Source of the DNA: Noviherbaspirillum massiliense JC206
GTDB taxonomy: Bacteria; Pseudomonadota; Gammaproteobacteria; Burkholderiales; Burkholderiaceae_D
Length of the DNA: 64,000 nt
Assembly: GCF_000312045.1 (NCBI RefSeq)
Contig: NZ_HE978635.1
Coordinates: 312,674 to 376,673, forward strand
Reading direction: 5' to 3'
Below the pieces are notes generated by a model that ran no database searches, was not told the origin of the DNA, and was given only the letters and a program-made list of their open reading frames with translations. Of the stretch, positions 43,234 through 52,682 are shown piece by piece. The translations under genes and the position numbers were made by a program. Each line of letters opens with the position of its first letter. Within the stretch, counting starts at the first letter, position 1.

Positions 43234-45354
43234 ATGCCCGGATTCCATGGCCGCCGCCTGGCGACAGCCCTTGTCTTCATGAGCGCTCCGCTCGTCGTGC
43301 TGGCGGCTGGCGTCAGCGTGAAGTTCGATCTGTCCAATCCCGACGGAAGTCCTTTTCCCACTGACCGCTTCACCGTGAGGGACTGGTCGCAAAACACTTA
43401 TCGCCGCGTCAACCTGCCCAAGCCCAACTGCGCCGCGCGCCCGAGCGACTGCGCCGACATTGAGGTGCTGAATACCCTGGACGGCTTTTCCACGCAGCCG
43501 CGCATCACGGTGCCGTTCACCGGCGACATCGATGTCGGCAGCGTCAACAGCGACACGGTGTACCTGGTGAACCTGGGTGACACCCAGACCTTCGAAGGCA
43601 TAGGACAGAAGGTCGGCATCAACCAGATCCTGTGGGACCCGGCCACCCGCACCCTCGTGTTCGAGCCGGATGCCTTGCTCAACCAGCATTCGCGCTATGT
43701 GCTGATCATTACTGACGGCGTGCGTGATGCGAGCGGCAAACCGATCAAGTCGGATGGCTTCGGCGAGGAGTTCGGCGTCGGCCAGGACCGCGACACCAGC
43801 GAATACCGGCGCGAGCTGCGCGACGCGATGCGCACGCGCCAGGGCAGCAAGTACCGGCCGGTGGCTGCGAGCCTGTTCAGCACCCAAAGCATCACCGCAG
43901 ACCTGTACAAGATCATGCGGCAAATCAAGCAGAGCAGACCGGCGCCGGCGAATTTCATCGTCGGCAACAATGGCACGGTGCGCGCAGTGTTCCCGGCTGC
44001 CGGCACCAATATCCAGTTCAATCGCCAGACCGGCAGTGCGCCGAGCTTCACGTCATCCTTCCTGCCAACCCCGGCGCTGAATGTCATTCCCGGTGCAGTA
44101 GGTCAGATCGCTTACGGCAAATTCAGCTCGCCGGATTACCAGACGCCCGAGAAATACATTCCCGCGACTGCCACCCTGAACGGGCAGCCGCGACCACAGG
44201 GCAGCAGTGAACTGGTCTTCCAGCTGTTCCTCCCCGCAGGCCCCAAGCCCGCCACAGGCTGGCCGGTAGCGATCTTCGGTCACGGCTTCACTGACAGCAT
44301 GTATGGTGCGCCATGGACGGTGGCTTCGGTATTTGCGGCGCGCGGCATCGCGACGCTGTCGATCAATGTGGTCGGCCATGGCGGCGGACCGCTCGGCAGC
44401 CTGACAGTATTGCGCTCCGGTACTGCGCCGGTGGTGATCAATGCCGGTGGTCGTGGATATGACCAGGATGGCAACGGCTCCATCGATTCCACCGAAGGTG
44501 TGAATGCCATGCCGCCGCGTTCCGTGCTCAACAACCGCGACGGCCTGCGCCAGACCGTGGTCGACTTGATGCAACTGGTGCGGGAAGTGGAAGTTGGGAT
44601 GGATGTCGATGGCGATGGCAGCGCCGATCTCGATGCGCAGCGCATCTACTACGCGGGCCAGTCCTTCGGCGGCATCTACGGCACCATGCTGCTCGGCGTC
44701 GAACCAAACATCCAGGCTGGCGTGCCGAACGTGGGAGGCGGTTCGATCACCGAAGTCGCAAGGCTGGGCGGATTCCGGCCGCTGACCGGCATTTCCCTGG
44801 CATCGCGCGTGCCCTCGCTGATCAACGTCGCCGATTCGAGCGGCATCGCGTTCAATGAAAACATCCCGTTGCGCAACCAGCCGCCAGTCATCAACAACGT
44901 GCCGGGCGCAATGGAAATCGCCAAGGTGCTGGACCGTTCCGAATGGGCACAGCAATCAGCCAATCCCGTTGCCTATGCCGCCTTCATCCGCAAGCAGCCG
45001 TTGCCGGGCAATGCCGCCAAGCCGGTGCTGTTCCAGTTCGGTAAAGGCGACCAGACGGTGCCGAATCCGACCACCACGGCCATCCTGCGCGCCGGCGACC
45101 TGGCGGACCGCGCGGTACTCTACCGCAATGACCTTGCGTATGCCGCCAATCCGGCCGTACCGAAGAATCCGCACACCTTCCTGACCAACATCAGTGTACC
45201 GGCGGCAGCGCCGTATGCCATCGGTGCCCAGCAGCAGATCGCGGAATTCTTCGCCTCGCATGGCACCAACATCATCGACCCCGACGGTCCTGGTCCGATC
45301 TTCGAAGTGCCGGTGAAATTGCCGCTGCCGGAAGAATTGAACTTCATCCCCTGA
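43234..45354 (+). CDS. Large secreted lipase/esterase-like protein (bacterial virulence-factor lipase N-terminal type)
   Basis: 706 residues. A signal peptide (about 1-26, FMSAPLVVLAAG) leads into an Ig-like N-terminal part typical of the virulence-factor lipase family (VKFDLSNPDGSPFPTDRFTVRDWSQNTYRRVNLP). The alpha/beta hydrolase core has oxyanion motif FGHGFTDSMYG (349-357) and nucleophile elbow GQSFGG with Ser477. Two calcium-loop-like stretches, DQDGNGSID (410-418) and DVDGDGSADLD (457-467), precede it. A His in KNPHTFLTN may complete the triad. GAGGAGACCC precedes ATG 43234; a strong terminator follows. The substrate is unknown. Confidence 0.85.
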   Translation: MPGFHGRRLATALVFMSAPLVVLAAGVSVKFDLSNPDGSPFPTDRFTVRDWSQNTYRRVNLPKPNCAARPSDCADIEVLNTLDGFSTQPRITVPFTGDIDVGSVNSDTVYLVNLGDTQTFEGIGQKVGINQILWDPATRTLVFEPDALLNQHSRYVLIITDGVRDASGKPIKSDGFGEEFGVGQDRDTSEYRRELRDAMRTRQGSKYRPVAASLFSTQSITADLYKIMRQIKQSRPAPANFIVGNNGTVRAVFPAAGTNIQFNRQTGSAPSFTSSFLPTPALNVIPGAVGQIAYGKFSSPDYQTPEKYIPATATLNGQPRPQGSSELVFQLFLPAGPKPATGWPVAIFGHGFTDSMYGAPWTVASVFAARGIATLSINVVGHGGGPLGSLTVLRSGTAPVVINAGGRGYDQDGNGSIDSTEGVNAMPPRSVLNNRDGLRQTVVDLMQLVREVEVGMDVDGDGSADLDAQRIYYAGQSFGGIYGTMLLGVEPNIQAGVPNVGGGSITEVARLGGFRPLTGISLASRVPSLINVADSSGIAFNENIPLRNQPPVINNVPGAMEIAKVLDRSEWAQQSANPVAYAAFIRKQPLPGNAAKPVLFQFGKGDQTVPNPTTTAILRAGDLADRAVLYRNDLAYAANPAVPKNPHTFLTNISVPAAAPYAIGAQQQIAEFFASHGTNIIDPDGPGPIFEVPVKLPLPEELNFIP

Positions 45355-45723
45355 CGGGAAGTACGGCATCAGTGCAGCGAAAGGCGCGGCCCGGCCGCGC
45401 CTTTTTTCATGGCATTTTTTGGGGCGTGCTTGGAACGCATTTCAATATGCCATGAGCAAGAAGGGCGCGCAGCGCGCGCCATGCGATCCCGGTGCGCATG
45501 GCGCACGCTACCTTCTTTTCTTTCAGGCCTGTGGAACCCGCTTTCCCGCTTGCCGGATGGGGTTGATGCCTTCCTGTCTGCTCAAGCCCCTGATCCAAAC
45601 GATACCCTGCAAGCGTGTGGCAGGCAGCAACACCCCTGTGGATTTTTTCATCCGAAATGCCTTCCGTACGCTGGGCGCCGGCGGCCTGCGGCTATAATCG
45701 CGCAGGTTCTCGGAACATCTCGC
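45355..45723. other. Intergenic region between lipase-like and GGDEF genes, 369 bp
   Basis: It begins with the terminator at 45381-45407. A second GC hairpin (GGCGCGC-AGC-GCGCGCC, 45464-45480) follows. A consensus TATAAT at 45693-45698, about 25 bp before ATG 45724, is the likely -10 box of the diguanylate cyclase gene, though no good -35 is visible. Open frames here are not protein-like. Confidence 0.45.
45381..45407 (+). terminator. Rho-independent terminator of the lipase-like gene
   Basis: GGCGCGGCC and GGCCGCGCC arms (9 bp, one central base) are flanked by AA on the left and TTTTTT at 45402-45407. It lies 27 bases after the stop codon. Confidence 0.85.
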
Positions 45724-47313
45724 ATGCCATTTTTCCGCACACCTGACCCATCCCCTACCACGCTGGACGGCAAGAAGCGACCCATCCTGGCTCGCGCCGT
45801 CGCGTTCGTCATCCTCGTCTGCGTCTCGCTGGTCGCGGTGGAGGCATGGACTAGCTGGCGTGCCCGCGACAACTGGCTGCGTGAAACGGCCAGCATAACC
45901 TCCAACATGGCGCGCGCGCTTGCGCAGCATGCGGATGATACGATACGCACGGCCGACACCATTCTCGTCGGCCTGGTGGACAGGCTCGAAGTCGAGGGCA
46001 TGGATGCCGCTTCCCTCGGGCGTCTGCACAGCTTCCTCCGCTTGCAGGTTGCGCAACTGCCGCAACTGCACGGCTTGTTCGTGTACGACGAGAGCGGGCG
46101 CTGGCTGGTGAATTCCCGCGAAACGGTCGCGAAGGGCCTCAACAATGCGGATCGCGAGTATTTCGTCTACCACCGCACTCATGCCGACCGCGGACCGCAT
46201 ATCGGAACGCCGGTGCGCAGCCGTTCCACCGGCGACTGGATCCTCCCGGTATCGCGCCGGCTGAACCATCCTGATGGCAGCTTTGCCGGCGTCGCGCTTG
46301 CCACCATCCGCTTGGCGTATTTCAAGGATTTCTATGACAGCTTCGACATCGGTCGCGCCGGCGCAATCCTCCTGATGACGGAAGACGGCTTCCTGGTCAT
46401 GCGCCGCCCCTTCAACGAGGCCGTGCTGGGAATGAGTGCTGCAAACGGTCCGGTATACCTGGAATACCGCACCAAGGGGCCGGCCGGCACCGCCATGCTC
46501 AAGGGCCGCGTGGACAACGTGGAGCGCCTGTATTCCTACCGTCACCTGGAGAACTATCCTCTGATCGTCGCCACCGCACTGTCCAGGGAAGAAATTCTCG
46601 GCAAGTGGCGAACGGACACTTACCGGATTTTCATCGCCATCGCCTGCCTGAGTGGCATGCTTGGCTTGATGGGATTGCGCCTCATTCGCCAGATCAGGAT
46701 CCGCGAGAAAATGGGGGTTGAACTGCGCGAATCGAAAGCTGCCCTCGAGAGCCTTAACCGGTCGCTGGAGCAGCTGGCATTGCACGATGTCCTTACCGGG
46801 CTTGCCAACCGGAGGCATTTCGAAGTCGCGCTGGAGAATGAATTCGCCCGGGCGAGGCGGCAGCAAAGCCGGCTTGGGCTGGTGATGTTCGATGTCGACC
46901 GTTTCAAGCAGTACAACGATCGCTATGGCCATCCTGCGGGCGATGAATGCCTGCGCAGGATAGGGCAGGCGATCAAAGGAGTGCTCAATCGCTCCGGTGA
47001 CCTTGCGGCACGCTATGGCGGGGAAGAGTTCGTGGTACTGCTTCCGGCTACCGACCTGGCTGGCGCACAGGCGGTCGCCGAACGAATCCGCGCCGCAGTG
47101 CAGGACCTCGGCATTGCGCATACCGCGAATGAAGGAAATGTCGTGACCATTAGCGCCGGAGTCGAGGCTTGCGTGCCGGACAGGGAAGGGATGCTGCCTT
47201 TCGGCCTGGTCGAAGCCGCGGACCGTGCTCTGTACCAGGCGAAATCCCGAGGTCGCAACCGTGTCTGCAGCGCCGGCGCGACATCCGGGGAGCGTATCCT
47301 GCCTGTCGCCTGA
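45724..47313 (+). CDS. Membrane diguanylate cyclase with periplasmic Cache-type sensor
   Basis: 529 residues. Membrane helix 1 at about 25-45, a periplasmic PDC/Cache domain (about 46-300; FVYDESGRWLVNSRETVAKGLNNADREYFVYHR ... GTPVRSRSTGDWILPVSRRL), helix 2 at about 300-320, a coiled coil, and a GGDEF domain (about 355-515). The active site is intact (GGEEF) and the inhibitory I-site RxxD is present as RSGD five residues before it. It should make cyclic di-GMP in response to an external ligand, with product feedback. ATG 45724 follows a TATAAT box. Confidence 0.9.
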   Translation: MPFFRTPDPSPTTLDGKKRPILARAVAFVILVCVSLVAVEAWTSWRARDNWLRETASITSNMARALAQHADDTIRTADTILVGLVDRLEVEGMDAASLGRLHSFLRLQVAQLPQLHGLFVYDESGRWLVNSRETVAKGLNNADREYFVYHRTHADRGPHIGTPVRSRSTGDWILPVSRRLNHPDGSFAGVALATIRLAYFKDFYDSFDIGRAGAILLMTEDGFLVMRRPFNEAVLGMSAANGPVYLEYRTKGPAGTAMLKGRVDNVERLYSYRHLENYPLIVATALSREEILGKWRTDTYRIFIAIACLSGMLGLMGLRLIRQIRIREKMGVELRESKAALESLNRSLEQLALHDVLTGLANRRHFEVALENEFARARRQQSRLGLVMFDVDRFKQYNDRYGHPAGDECLRRIGQAIKGVLNRSGDLAARYGGEEFVVLLPATDLAGAQAVAERIRAAVQDLGIAHTANEGNVVTISAGVEACVPDREGMLPFGLVEAADRALYQAKSRGRNRVCSAGATSGERILPVA

Positions 47314-47429
47314 ACGGGCAAGGGCAGGCAGGACGGGGCCTTGCCGTTCCGCCTATCCGGCTGCCTGAAGCAAGTTCGGGTAGCATTGCCTTGCCAACCT
47401 CATACCTTATCTTGCCACCTGGATTGCCG

Positions 47430-48488
47430 ATGAATCATCCCGAGCTTCAACAAAAAACATTCCTGCTTCTGCTGATCGTGGTCACCATCGCATTCGGATG
47501 GATCCTGCTGCCGTTTTACGGTTCCGTGTTCTGGGGAGGGGTGCTGGCCATGCTGTTTACGCCCTTCTATCGGCGGCTGCTGGCCGGTATGAACCAAAGG
47601 CGCAACCTTGCTGCGCTGACCACGCTGGTAATTTGCCTGGTGTTGGTGATTTTTCCCTTGACCGTGATCGCGGCCTCCCTGCTGCAGGATGGGGCGGTCA
47701 TCTACCAGAGGATACGGTCCGGCGAACTGAATTTCGGTGCCTATTTTCAGCAGGTAATCGATGCCTTGCCGCCATCTGTGGTGCGCGTGCTCGATCGCTT
47801 CGGCTTCAGCGACTTCGCCTCGCTGCAGGACAAGCTCTCCGCCGGAGCCTTGCAGGGCAGCCAGGTCGTCGCGAAGCAGGCTGTCAATATCGGACAAAAT
47901 ACATTCCAGTTCCTGGTCAGCTTCGGCATCATGCTCTACCTGCTGTTTTTCCTGCTGCGTGATGGTGCCGGCCTGGCAGCAAGAATCCGGGAAGCGATCC
48001 CGCTCAGCGCAGAGCATAAGCGCCATTTGTTCGGCAAGTTCACTACGGTCGTGCGCGCTACCGTGAAAGGCAATATCGTGGTGGCCGCAACCCAGGGTGC
48101 GCTCGGCGGCGTGATGTTCTGGATCCTCGGCATCCAGGGAGCCCTGCTGTGGGGCGTGCTGATGGCTTTCCTGTCGCTATTGCCGGCCGTCGGCGCCGCC
48201 CTGATCTGGGCGCCGGTTGCCATCTACTTCCTGCTGACCGGCGCCGTCTGGCAAGGCGTCACCCTGATCCTGTTCGGTGTGCTGGTGATCGGCCTGGTCG
48301 ATAACCTGCTGCGTCCCATCCTTGTCGGCAAGGACACGCAGATGCCGGATTACGTGGTATTCATTTCAACGCTGGGCGGCATGGCCTTGTTCGGCCTGAA
48401 CGGATTCGTCATCGGGCCGGCGATTGCTGCCCTGTTCATCGCTGCATGGGACCTGTTTTCATCGGCGCCGGAGACACACATCAAGTGA
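47430..48488 (+). CDS. AI-2E family transporter (PerM/YdiK-like)
   Basis: 352 residues with about eight helices and the AI-2E family pattern: FGWILLPFYGSVFWGGVLAMLFTPFYRRLLA near the start, and ATQGALGGVMFWILGIQGALLWGVLMAFLSLLPAVGAALIWAPVAIYFLLTGAVWQGVTLILFGVLVIGLVDNLLRPILVGKDTQMPDYVVFISTLGGMALFGLNGFVIGPAIAAL at the end. Members have been linked to autoinducer-2 export, ion exchange or general permease activity; the role here is open. ATG 47430 is the natural start, 116 bp after the GGDEF gene. Confidence 0.87.
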   Translation: MNHPELQQKTFLLLLIVVTIAFGWILLPFYGSVFWGGVLAMLFTPFYRRLLAGMNQRRNLAALTTLVICLVLVIFPLTVIAASLLQDGAVIYQRIRSGELNFGAYFQQVIDALPPSVVRVLDRFGFSDFASLQDKLSAGALQGSQVVAKQAVNIGQNTFQFLVSFGIMLYLLFFLLRDGAGLAARIREAIPLSAEHKRHLFGKFTTVVRATVKGNIVVAATQGALGGVMFWILGIQGALLWGVLMAFLSLLPAVGAALIWAPVAIYFLLTGAVWQGVTLILFGVLVIGLVDNLLRPILVGKDTQMPDYVVFISTLGGMALFGLNGFVIGPAIAALFIAAWDLFSSAPETHIK

Positions 48489-48498
48489 TGCCGCGGAA

Positions 48499-49119
48499 TT
48501 ACAGGCCGCGCTCCGCGAGCAGATCCTGAATCAATTCCAGCCGCAGCATGGGGTTGTCGAGTTCCAGCAGCCGCAGCTTCTGCGCGAGCGGCATGGGTAG
48601 CAGTTCCGCCCAGCGGTTTGCGACCCAGCCGCAGTCGTCGAGCTGAAATGGGGGAATGACCGGCATCTCGTGCGGCTGCATGCCTTCCTTCTGCAGGGAA
48701 TCGAGCAGTTTCTCGAGCACATCGACAGTGTTTTGCAATTCGGCCGGGACTGGAATGACAACATCGTCCTCGATCGCGGTCGTCTCCGCCATCCATAAGC
48801 CATGCCTGAGCTGCATGCTCGAAGCAATCCGGAAGCGGGCGCTGCCGCTGCAGGCGATCTGCAGCAGGCCCGGCATGGGCGCCTGCCAGGCATCGATCTT
48901 GGCCATGGTGCCCACATCCGCGAAACTTTCCGTCACGCCCGGCTGGCGTACTTCGCTTCCTTCCGTGAGCGCAACGACACCGAACTGAGTGCCGTCAGCG
49001 ATGCATTTATTGATCATGTCGAGGTAGCGCACCTCGAAAACCTGCAAGGGAAGATAGCCGCCGGGAAACAGCACGGTATTCAGCGGAAACAAGGGCAGGG
49101 ATGTCGTAGTCGTAGCCAT
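48499..49119 (-). CDS. Lon protease N-terminal (substrate-binding) domain protein
   Basis: 206 residues made only of the LON N-domain. It begins SLPLFPLNTVLFPGGYLPLQVFEVRYLDMI, which is diagnostic, then GVVALTEGSEVR and DVGTMAKIDAW. There is no ATPase or protease domain. Stand-alone LON-domain proteins are frequent in proteobacteria; their function is not settled (possible adaptor or chaperone). ATG 49119 begins MATTTTSLPLFPLN. It is convergent with the AI-2E gene and 45 bases downstream of the fused SpmAB gene on the same strand. Confidence 0.88.
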   Translation of the reverse strand: MATTTTSLPLFPLNTVLFPGGYLPLQVFEVRYLDMINKCIADGTQFGVVALTEGSEVRQPGVTESFADVGTMAKIDAWQAPMPGLLQIACSGSARFRIASSMQLRHGLWMAETTAIEDDVVIPVPAELQNTVDVLEKLLDSLQKEGMQPHEMPVIPPFQLDDCGWVANRWAELLPMPLAQKLRLLELDNPMLRLELIQDLLAERGL

Positions 49120-49164
49120 GCCCGATGATGACACGAAGGAGGGATGCCTGCACGGACGCACAAG

Positions 49165-50394
49165 CTATCCGAAGAACCAGTAGCACACCGCGATCGAAGC
49201 CAGCACGCCGGCTGCATCCGCCAGCAGGGCGCAGGCGGCAGCATGCCGCGCGCGCTGGATGCCGACTGCGCCGAAGTACACCGCGAGCACGTAAAACGTG
49301 GTCTCGGTACTGCCCTGCACCGTGGCCGCGACCAGCGCAGGGAAGCTGTCGACTCCATGGGTGTTCATGGTTTCGATCAGCAGGGCACGCGCCGCGCTGC
49401 CGGAGAACGGCTTGACCAGGGCAGTCGGCAAGGCATCGACGAAGCGGCTGTCCCAGCCGGCAGCATCGACAAGGTGTCGGAGTGCGCCGAGGGCAAGATC
49501 GAGCGTGCCAGATGCGCGCAGTACGCCGACCGCGCACAGCATCGCCACCAGGTAGGGCAGCAGATTTTTCGCCACCTCGAATCCTTCTTTCGCCCCATCG
49601 ACAAAGCATTCATAGACCGGCACTCGCCGCAGCGTGCCGAACAGCAGAAATAACAGAATCAGGCCAAACAGCACCAGATTGCCGAGCAGCGAGGAGAGCG
49701 CAGCCAGTGCACTGGCGGACAAGCCGGCGAGCATCGCCATCAGCCCGCCCAGCAGCAAGACTATGCCCGCCAGCCAGGCAAGGACTACCGGATCCCACAG
49801 CTTCAGCCGCTGGACCAGGGCCACTGCCAGCAGGCCGGCCACGCTGGACGCGCTGGTGGCAATCAGGATGGGCAGAAATACAAGGGTGGGATCGGTAGCG
49901 CCCTGCTGCGCGCGGTACATGAAGATCGATACCGGCAGCAGCGTCAGCGATGAGGCGTTCAGCACCAGGAACAGGATCTGCGCATTGCTCGCAATATGCG
50001 GCAGCGGATTCAATTCCTGCAAGGCGCGCATCGCCTTCAGGCCGATTGGCGTGGCGGCATTGTCCAAACCCAGCACATTGGCGGTGAAGTTCAGGGTAAT
50101 CAAACCGAGCGCCGGATGGCCGGCCGGCACTTCCGGCATGAGCCGCCGGAACAGGGGAGACAGCAGGCGGGCCAGCGCTTCCACCAGCCCGGCCTTTTCC
50201 GCAATGCGCAGGAAGCCCAGCCATAGCGTCAGGGTTCCGAACAGCAGGATCATCACTTCCACCGACAGCTTCGCCATCGAAAACAGGCTCTCCACCATCG
50301 CGGCAAAGACGCCGGCATCGCCGCCGATCAGCCAGCGCCCGAAGGCACTGACCGCAGCCACAACAAAAAACCCCAGCCACAGGCCGTTCAACAT
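49165..50394 (-). CDS. Fused spore maturation-like protein (SpmA-SpmB, nucleoside recognition domain)
   Basis: 409 residues with about ten helices. The first half is SpmA-like (VMILLFGTLTLWLGFLRIAEKAGLVEALARLLSPLFRRLMPEVPAGHPALGLITLNFTANVLGLDNAATPIGLKAM). The second is SpmB-like (FVDGAKEGFEVAKNLLPYLVAMLCAVGVLRASG ... ALVKPFSGSAARALLIETMNTHG ... TVQGSTETTFYVLAVYFGAVGI). The host is almost surely not a spore former; such fusions are common in proteobacteria and are thought to be transporters. No substrate is known. Confidence 0.87.
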   Translation of the reverse strand: MLNGLWLGFFVVAAVSAFGRWLIGGDAGVFAAMVESLFSMAKLSVEVMILLFGTLTLWLGFLRIAEKAGLVEALARLLSPLFRRLMPEVPAGHPALGLITLNFTANVLGLDNAATPIGLKAMRALQELNPLPHIASNAQILFLVLNASSLTLLPVSIFMYRAQQGATDPTLVFLPILIATSASSVAGLLAVALVQRLKLWDPVVLAWLAGIVLLLGGLMAMLAGLSASALAALSSLLGNLVLFGLILLFLLFGTLRRVPVYECFVDGAKEGFEVAKNLLPYLVAMLCAVGVLRASGTLDLALGALRHLVDAAGWDSRFVDALPTALVKPFSGSAARALLIETMNTHGVDSFPALVAATVQGSTETTFYVLAVYFGAVGIQRARHAAACALLADAAGVLASIAVCYWFFG

Positions 50395-50534
50395 GTCTAT
50401 TTTCCTAAATGGTGCTTGTCGCCGTCAGTGCTGTTTTGATAATGGGTGCGGCACGAGTGCCGGCCGGCGCGACGGCCGCCTATTCTATTCGGTAAATCAG
50501 GAAAAGAGCCGGGCTGGAGGAGGTTTGAAGCTAC

Positions 50535-51029
50535 TCAGATGGCGAATGGCGCGTCGTGCCTGGTGCGCCATTCCGCGACCGCACGATGGATGTCGGGAAG
50601 ATCGACGGCGAGGACGCCTGCCCAACCTCGGTGCAAACCGTGATCCTGGAGCACAGTCCTTGAACGCTTTCGAGGACATCCCTGAAATTCTGCGCCGATG
50701 AGTACGACAACGCGATGACGTCCACGACCTGCGACGTTGCCGCATGCGCGAGGTCCATCACTGGTCGGTGCATAGACAAGGTAGCCAGCCAGTTTCCGCA
50801 ATTCGGTGATGCTCAAGTGCATCAGCTTGCCCGGACGCTGCCCTTGATCGAGCAGGCACTTGTTCAGGTGCAGCTTTTCAACTTGCTCCACCGGGTAGCT
50901 GCGTTCTCCAGATCCGTCGAGGCAGAGCTGCGGAAAGTGATGGCGACGTTCCCGCATTCGCAGCGCATCCTTGCGGAGCCCGGTGACGCGTTCGGCATCC
51001 CTGATGCCCGACGCTGCAAACGCGGATGA
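50535..51029 (-). pseudogene. Decayed MerR-family regulator with B12-binding-type C-terminus
   Basis: Reading the minus strand from about 51029, one frame gives a MerR HTH: SGIRDAERVTGLRKDALRMRERRHHFPQ, then SYPVEQVEKLHLNKCLLDQGQRPGKLMHLSITELRKL. Around 50780 the match moves to another frame (VVDVIALSYSSAQNFRDVLESVQGLCSRI, a B12-domain segment), then back to the first for the C-terminal LPDIHRAVAEWRTRHDAPFAI. Intact relatives have about 300 residues, so roughly half the protein, mainly the centre, is deleted and at least two frameshifts are present. Such regulators often control photolyase genes; none is nearby. Confidence 0.7.
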
Positions 51030-51324
51030 AAAGAAATGCTCCCTGCCAATACCAGGTTCGTACCCGGCAATACATTGAATCGATCGACCCCGGTTGCGCT
51101 TTCAATTGCTTGTGCCAGAGTGTGCGCCCATCATCGCTATGGACGATTCCTTGACTTTGACAGTTTGGTGTACGAAATTGAGGTGAAGCTCAGAAGATGT
51201 GGGAACGGCGTCCAGGACCAAATATGCTGGAACTTTCGCTCACGTTTCCTTTCGATGTAAGTGCCCCGTGCAGCAAGGGGCAGAAGCGATTTTCCGGTTC
51301 CTCTCAATTCCTTAGGAGAACGTC
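51030..51324. other. Intergenic region between MerR remnant and DUF378 gene, 295 bp
   Basis: No gene is seen. TTGACTTTGACA at 51151-51162 could be a -35 element and is followed by GTGTACGAAATT. The region probably carried the divergent promoter of the lost MerR regulator and now the promoter of the DUF378 gene. Confidence 0.3.
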
Positions 51325-51612
51325 ATGGCTACCATGGACACCCATATCACGGAACGGCGTCATATTCCGGACAGGCGGGCGAGCAACACTGGCGCGACTG
51401 CCAAGCGGATGAATGCCGTCGACTGGATTGCGATGGTGCTCCTCATCATTGGCGGCATCAATTGGGGCCTGGTGGGCTTGTTCGACGTTGACTTGGTCGC
51501 CACCTTGTTCGGTGACATGAGCCCGCTGTCGCGCATCATCTATGTCATCGTTGGCCTGTCCGCCCTGTACTCGATCTATACCAGCATGAAAATGTCGAGC
51601 CGACGTCCCTAG
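51325..51612 (+). CDS. DUF378 small membrane protein
   Basis: 95 residues. A polar N-terminus (about 1-30) is followed by the DUF378 core with two to three helices: AVDWIAMVLLIIGGINWGLVGLFDVDLVATLFGDMSPLSRIIYVIVGLSALYSIY. The family is widespread and of unknown function. A ribosome binding site (TTAGGAG) lies before ATG 51325. The neighbour on the left is a decayed MerR regulator that may once have controlled it. Confidence 0.85.
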   Translation: MATMDTHITERRHIPDRRASNTGATAKRMNAVDWIAMVLLIIGGINWGLVGLFDVDLVATLFGDMSPLSRIIYVIVGLSALYSIYTSMKMSSRRP

Positions 51613-51681
51613 CAAGGCGAAGGGCTTTTTTGAAGCATGCGGGCCGCATAAATCGGCGGACCGTGCAAGCCGGCGACATCT

Positions 51682-52551
51682 CTAGATCGCCGTGCGAAAC
51701 AGTTCCTGCTCGGACGAAGCCACGATGTCCGCGACGATGTCCGCAATCAGGCGGACCCGGGGCGAACGTCTGACGTCCGGATGGATTACCAGCCAGAGCT
51801 CGCGCGCCTCCATCGGCTCGACAGTAAGCTCCGCAAGATCGGGGATGGTGGATGCGAGGAAATGGGGAAGCGCCGCGACTCCCAGGCCATGGCGGGCAGC
51901 TTCGCAGAGCGAAGAGAGCGTATTGCTCCGGAAGGCAAATGCCCGGCCGGCGGCAAACTTCTCCAGCCATTGCTGCTCGGGTGCGTGGTGCAGGCTGTCG
52001 TCATACCCGATGAATCGCCAATTCTGCGGCGGGTGCCGTTCCAGATAGGAGTGGTGGGCAAAGAGCCCGTAGCTCATGGTGCCGAGGCGGCGCGCAGCCA
52101 GTCCCGGATCCTGCGGACGGCCGAGGCGCAGCGCCAAATCGGCTTCGCGCCTGTTCAGGCTTGCGACCCGGGTCTCGCCTACCAGTTCCAGCGTGATCGG
52201 AAACCACTTCTCCTGAACCGAGGCGAATTTCGGCGCGAGGAAGGCGCTTGACAGGGTAGGCGGCGCCGACACCCTGACCGCTCCCGAAAGCCGCCCGCCG
52301 TCAGCTGCCTCGCGCAGGAATTCATTCGCCTTTTCTTCCATCTGTTCCGCCCGCACGAACAGCTGCTCGCCTTCAGCGGTCAACTGCCAGCCGCGGGGAA
52401 GGCGGTCGAACAGCCGCAGCCCGAGCGCCTTTTCCAGACCGTCGATGCGGCGTGCCACCGTGGAATGCTCGACCCGGAGCATGCGTGCCGCCACGCTCAG
52501 GCTCTCCGCCCGCACGAGTGTCACGAATATTCTTACATCATCCCAGTTCAT
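51682..52551 (-). CDS. LysR family transcriptional regulator
   Basis: 289 residues. N-terminal HTH: MNWDDVRIFVTLVRAESLSVAARMLRVEHSTVARRIDGLEKALGLRLFDRLPRGWQLTAEGEQL. The effector domain (about 90-285) has the standard SGAVRVSAPPTLSSAFLAPKF entry. ATG 52551 is chosen because it starts MNWDD, the normal LysR start; an upstream ATG would add eight residues. It diverges from a GST gene across 131 bp and may control it and the following cysteine hydrolase. Confidence 0.88.
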   Translation of the reverse strand: MNWDDVRIFVTLVRAESLSVAARMLRVEHSTVARRIDGLEKALGLRLFDRLPRGWQLTAEGEQLFVRAEQMEEKANEFLREAADGGRLSGAVRVSAPPTLSSAFLAPKFASVQEKWFPITLELVGETRVASLNRREADLALRLGRPQDPGLAARRLGTMSYGLFAHHSYLERHPPQNWRFIGYDDSLHHAPEQQWLEKFAAGRAFAFRSNTLSSLCEAARHGLGVAALPHFLASTIPDLAELTVEPMEARELWLVIHPDVRRSPRVRLIADIVADIVASSEQELFRTAI

Positions 52552-52682
52552 TCCAGCCTTCTTATCCGCGCACATCTGATGTGCAAATTTTTCGGGTTCC
52601 TCTCCGAGCTTGCGAATGTTACCGTCGGGTCACTGCATTGGCAAACACCGCCGCGCACCAACCAGACTATGAAAGGAAGCCC

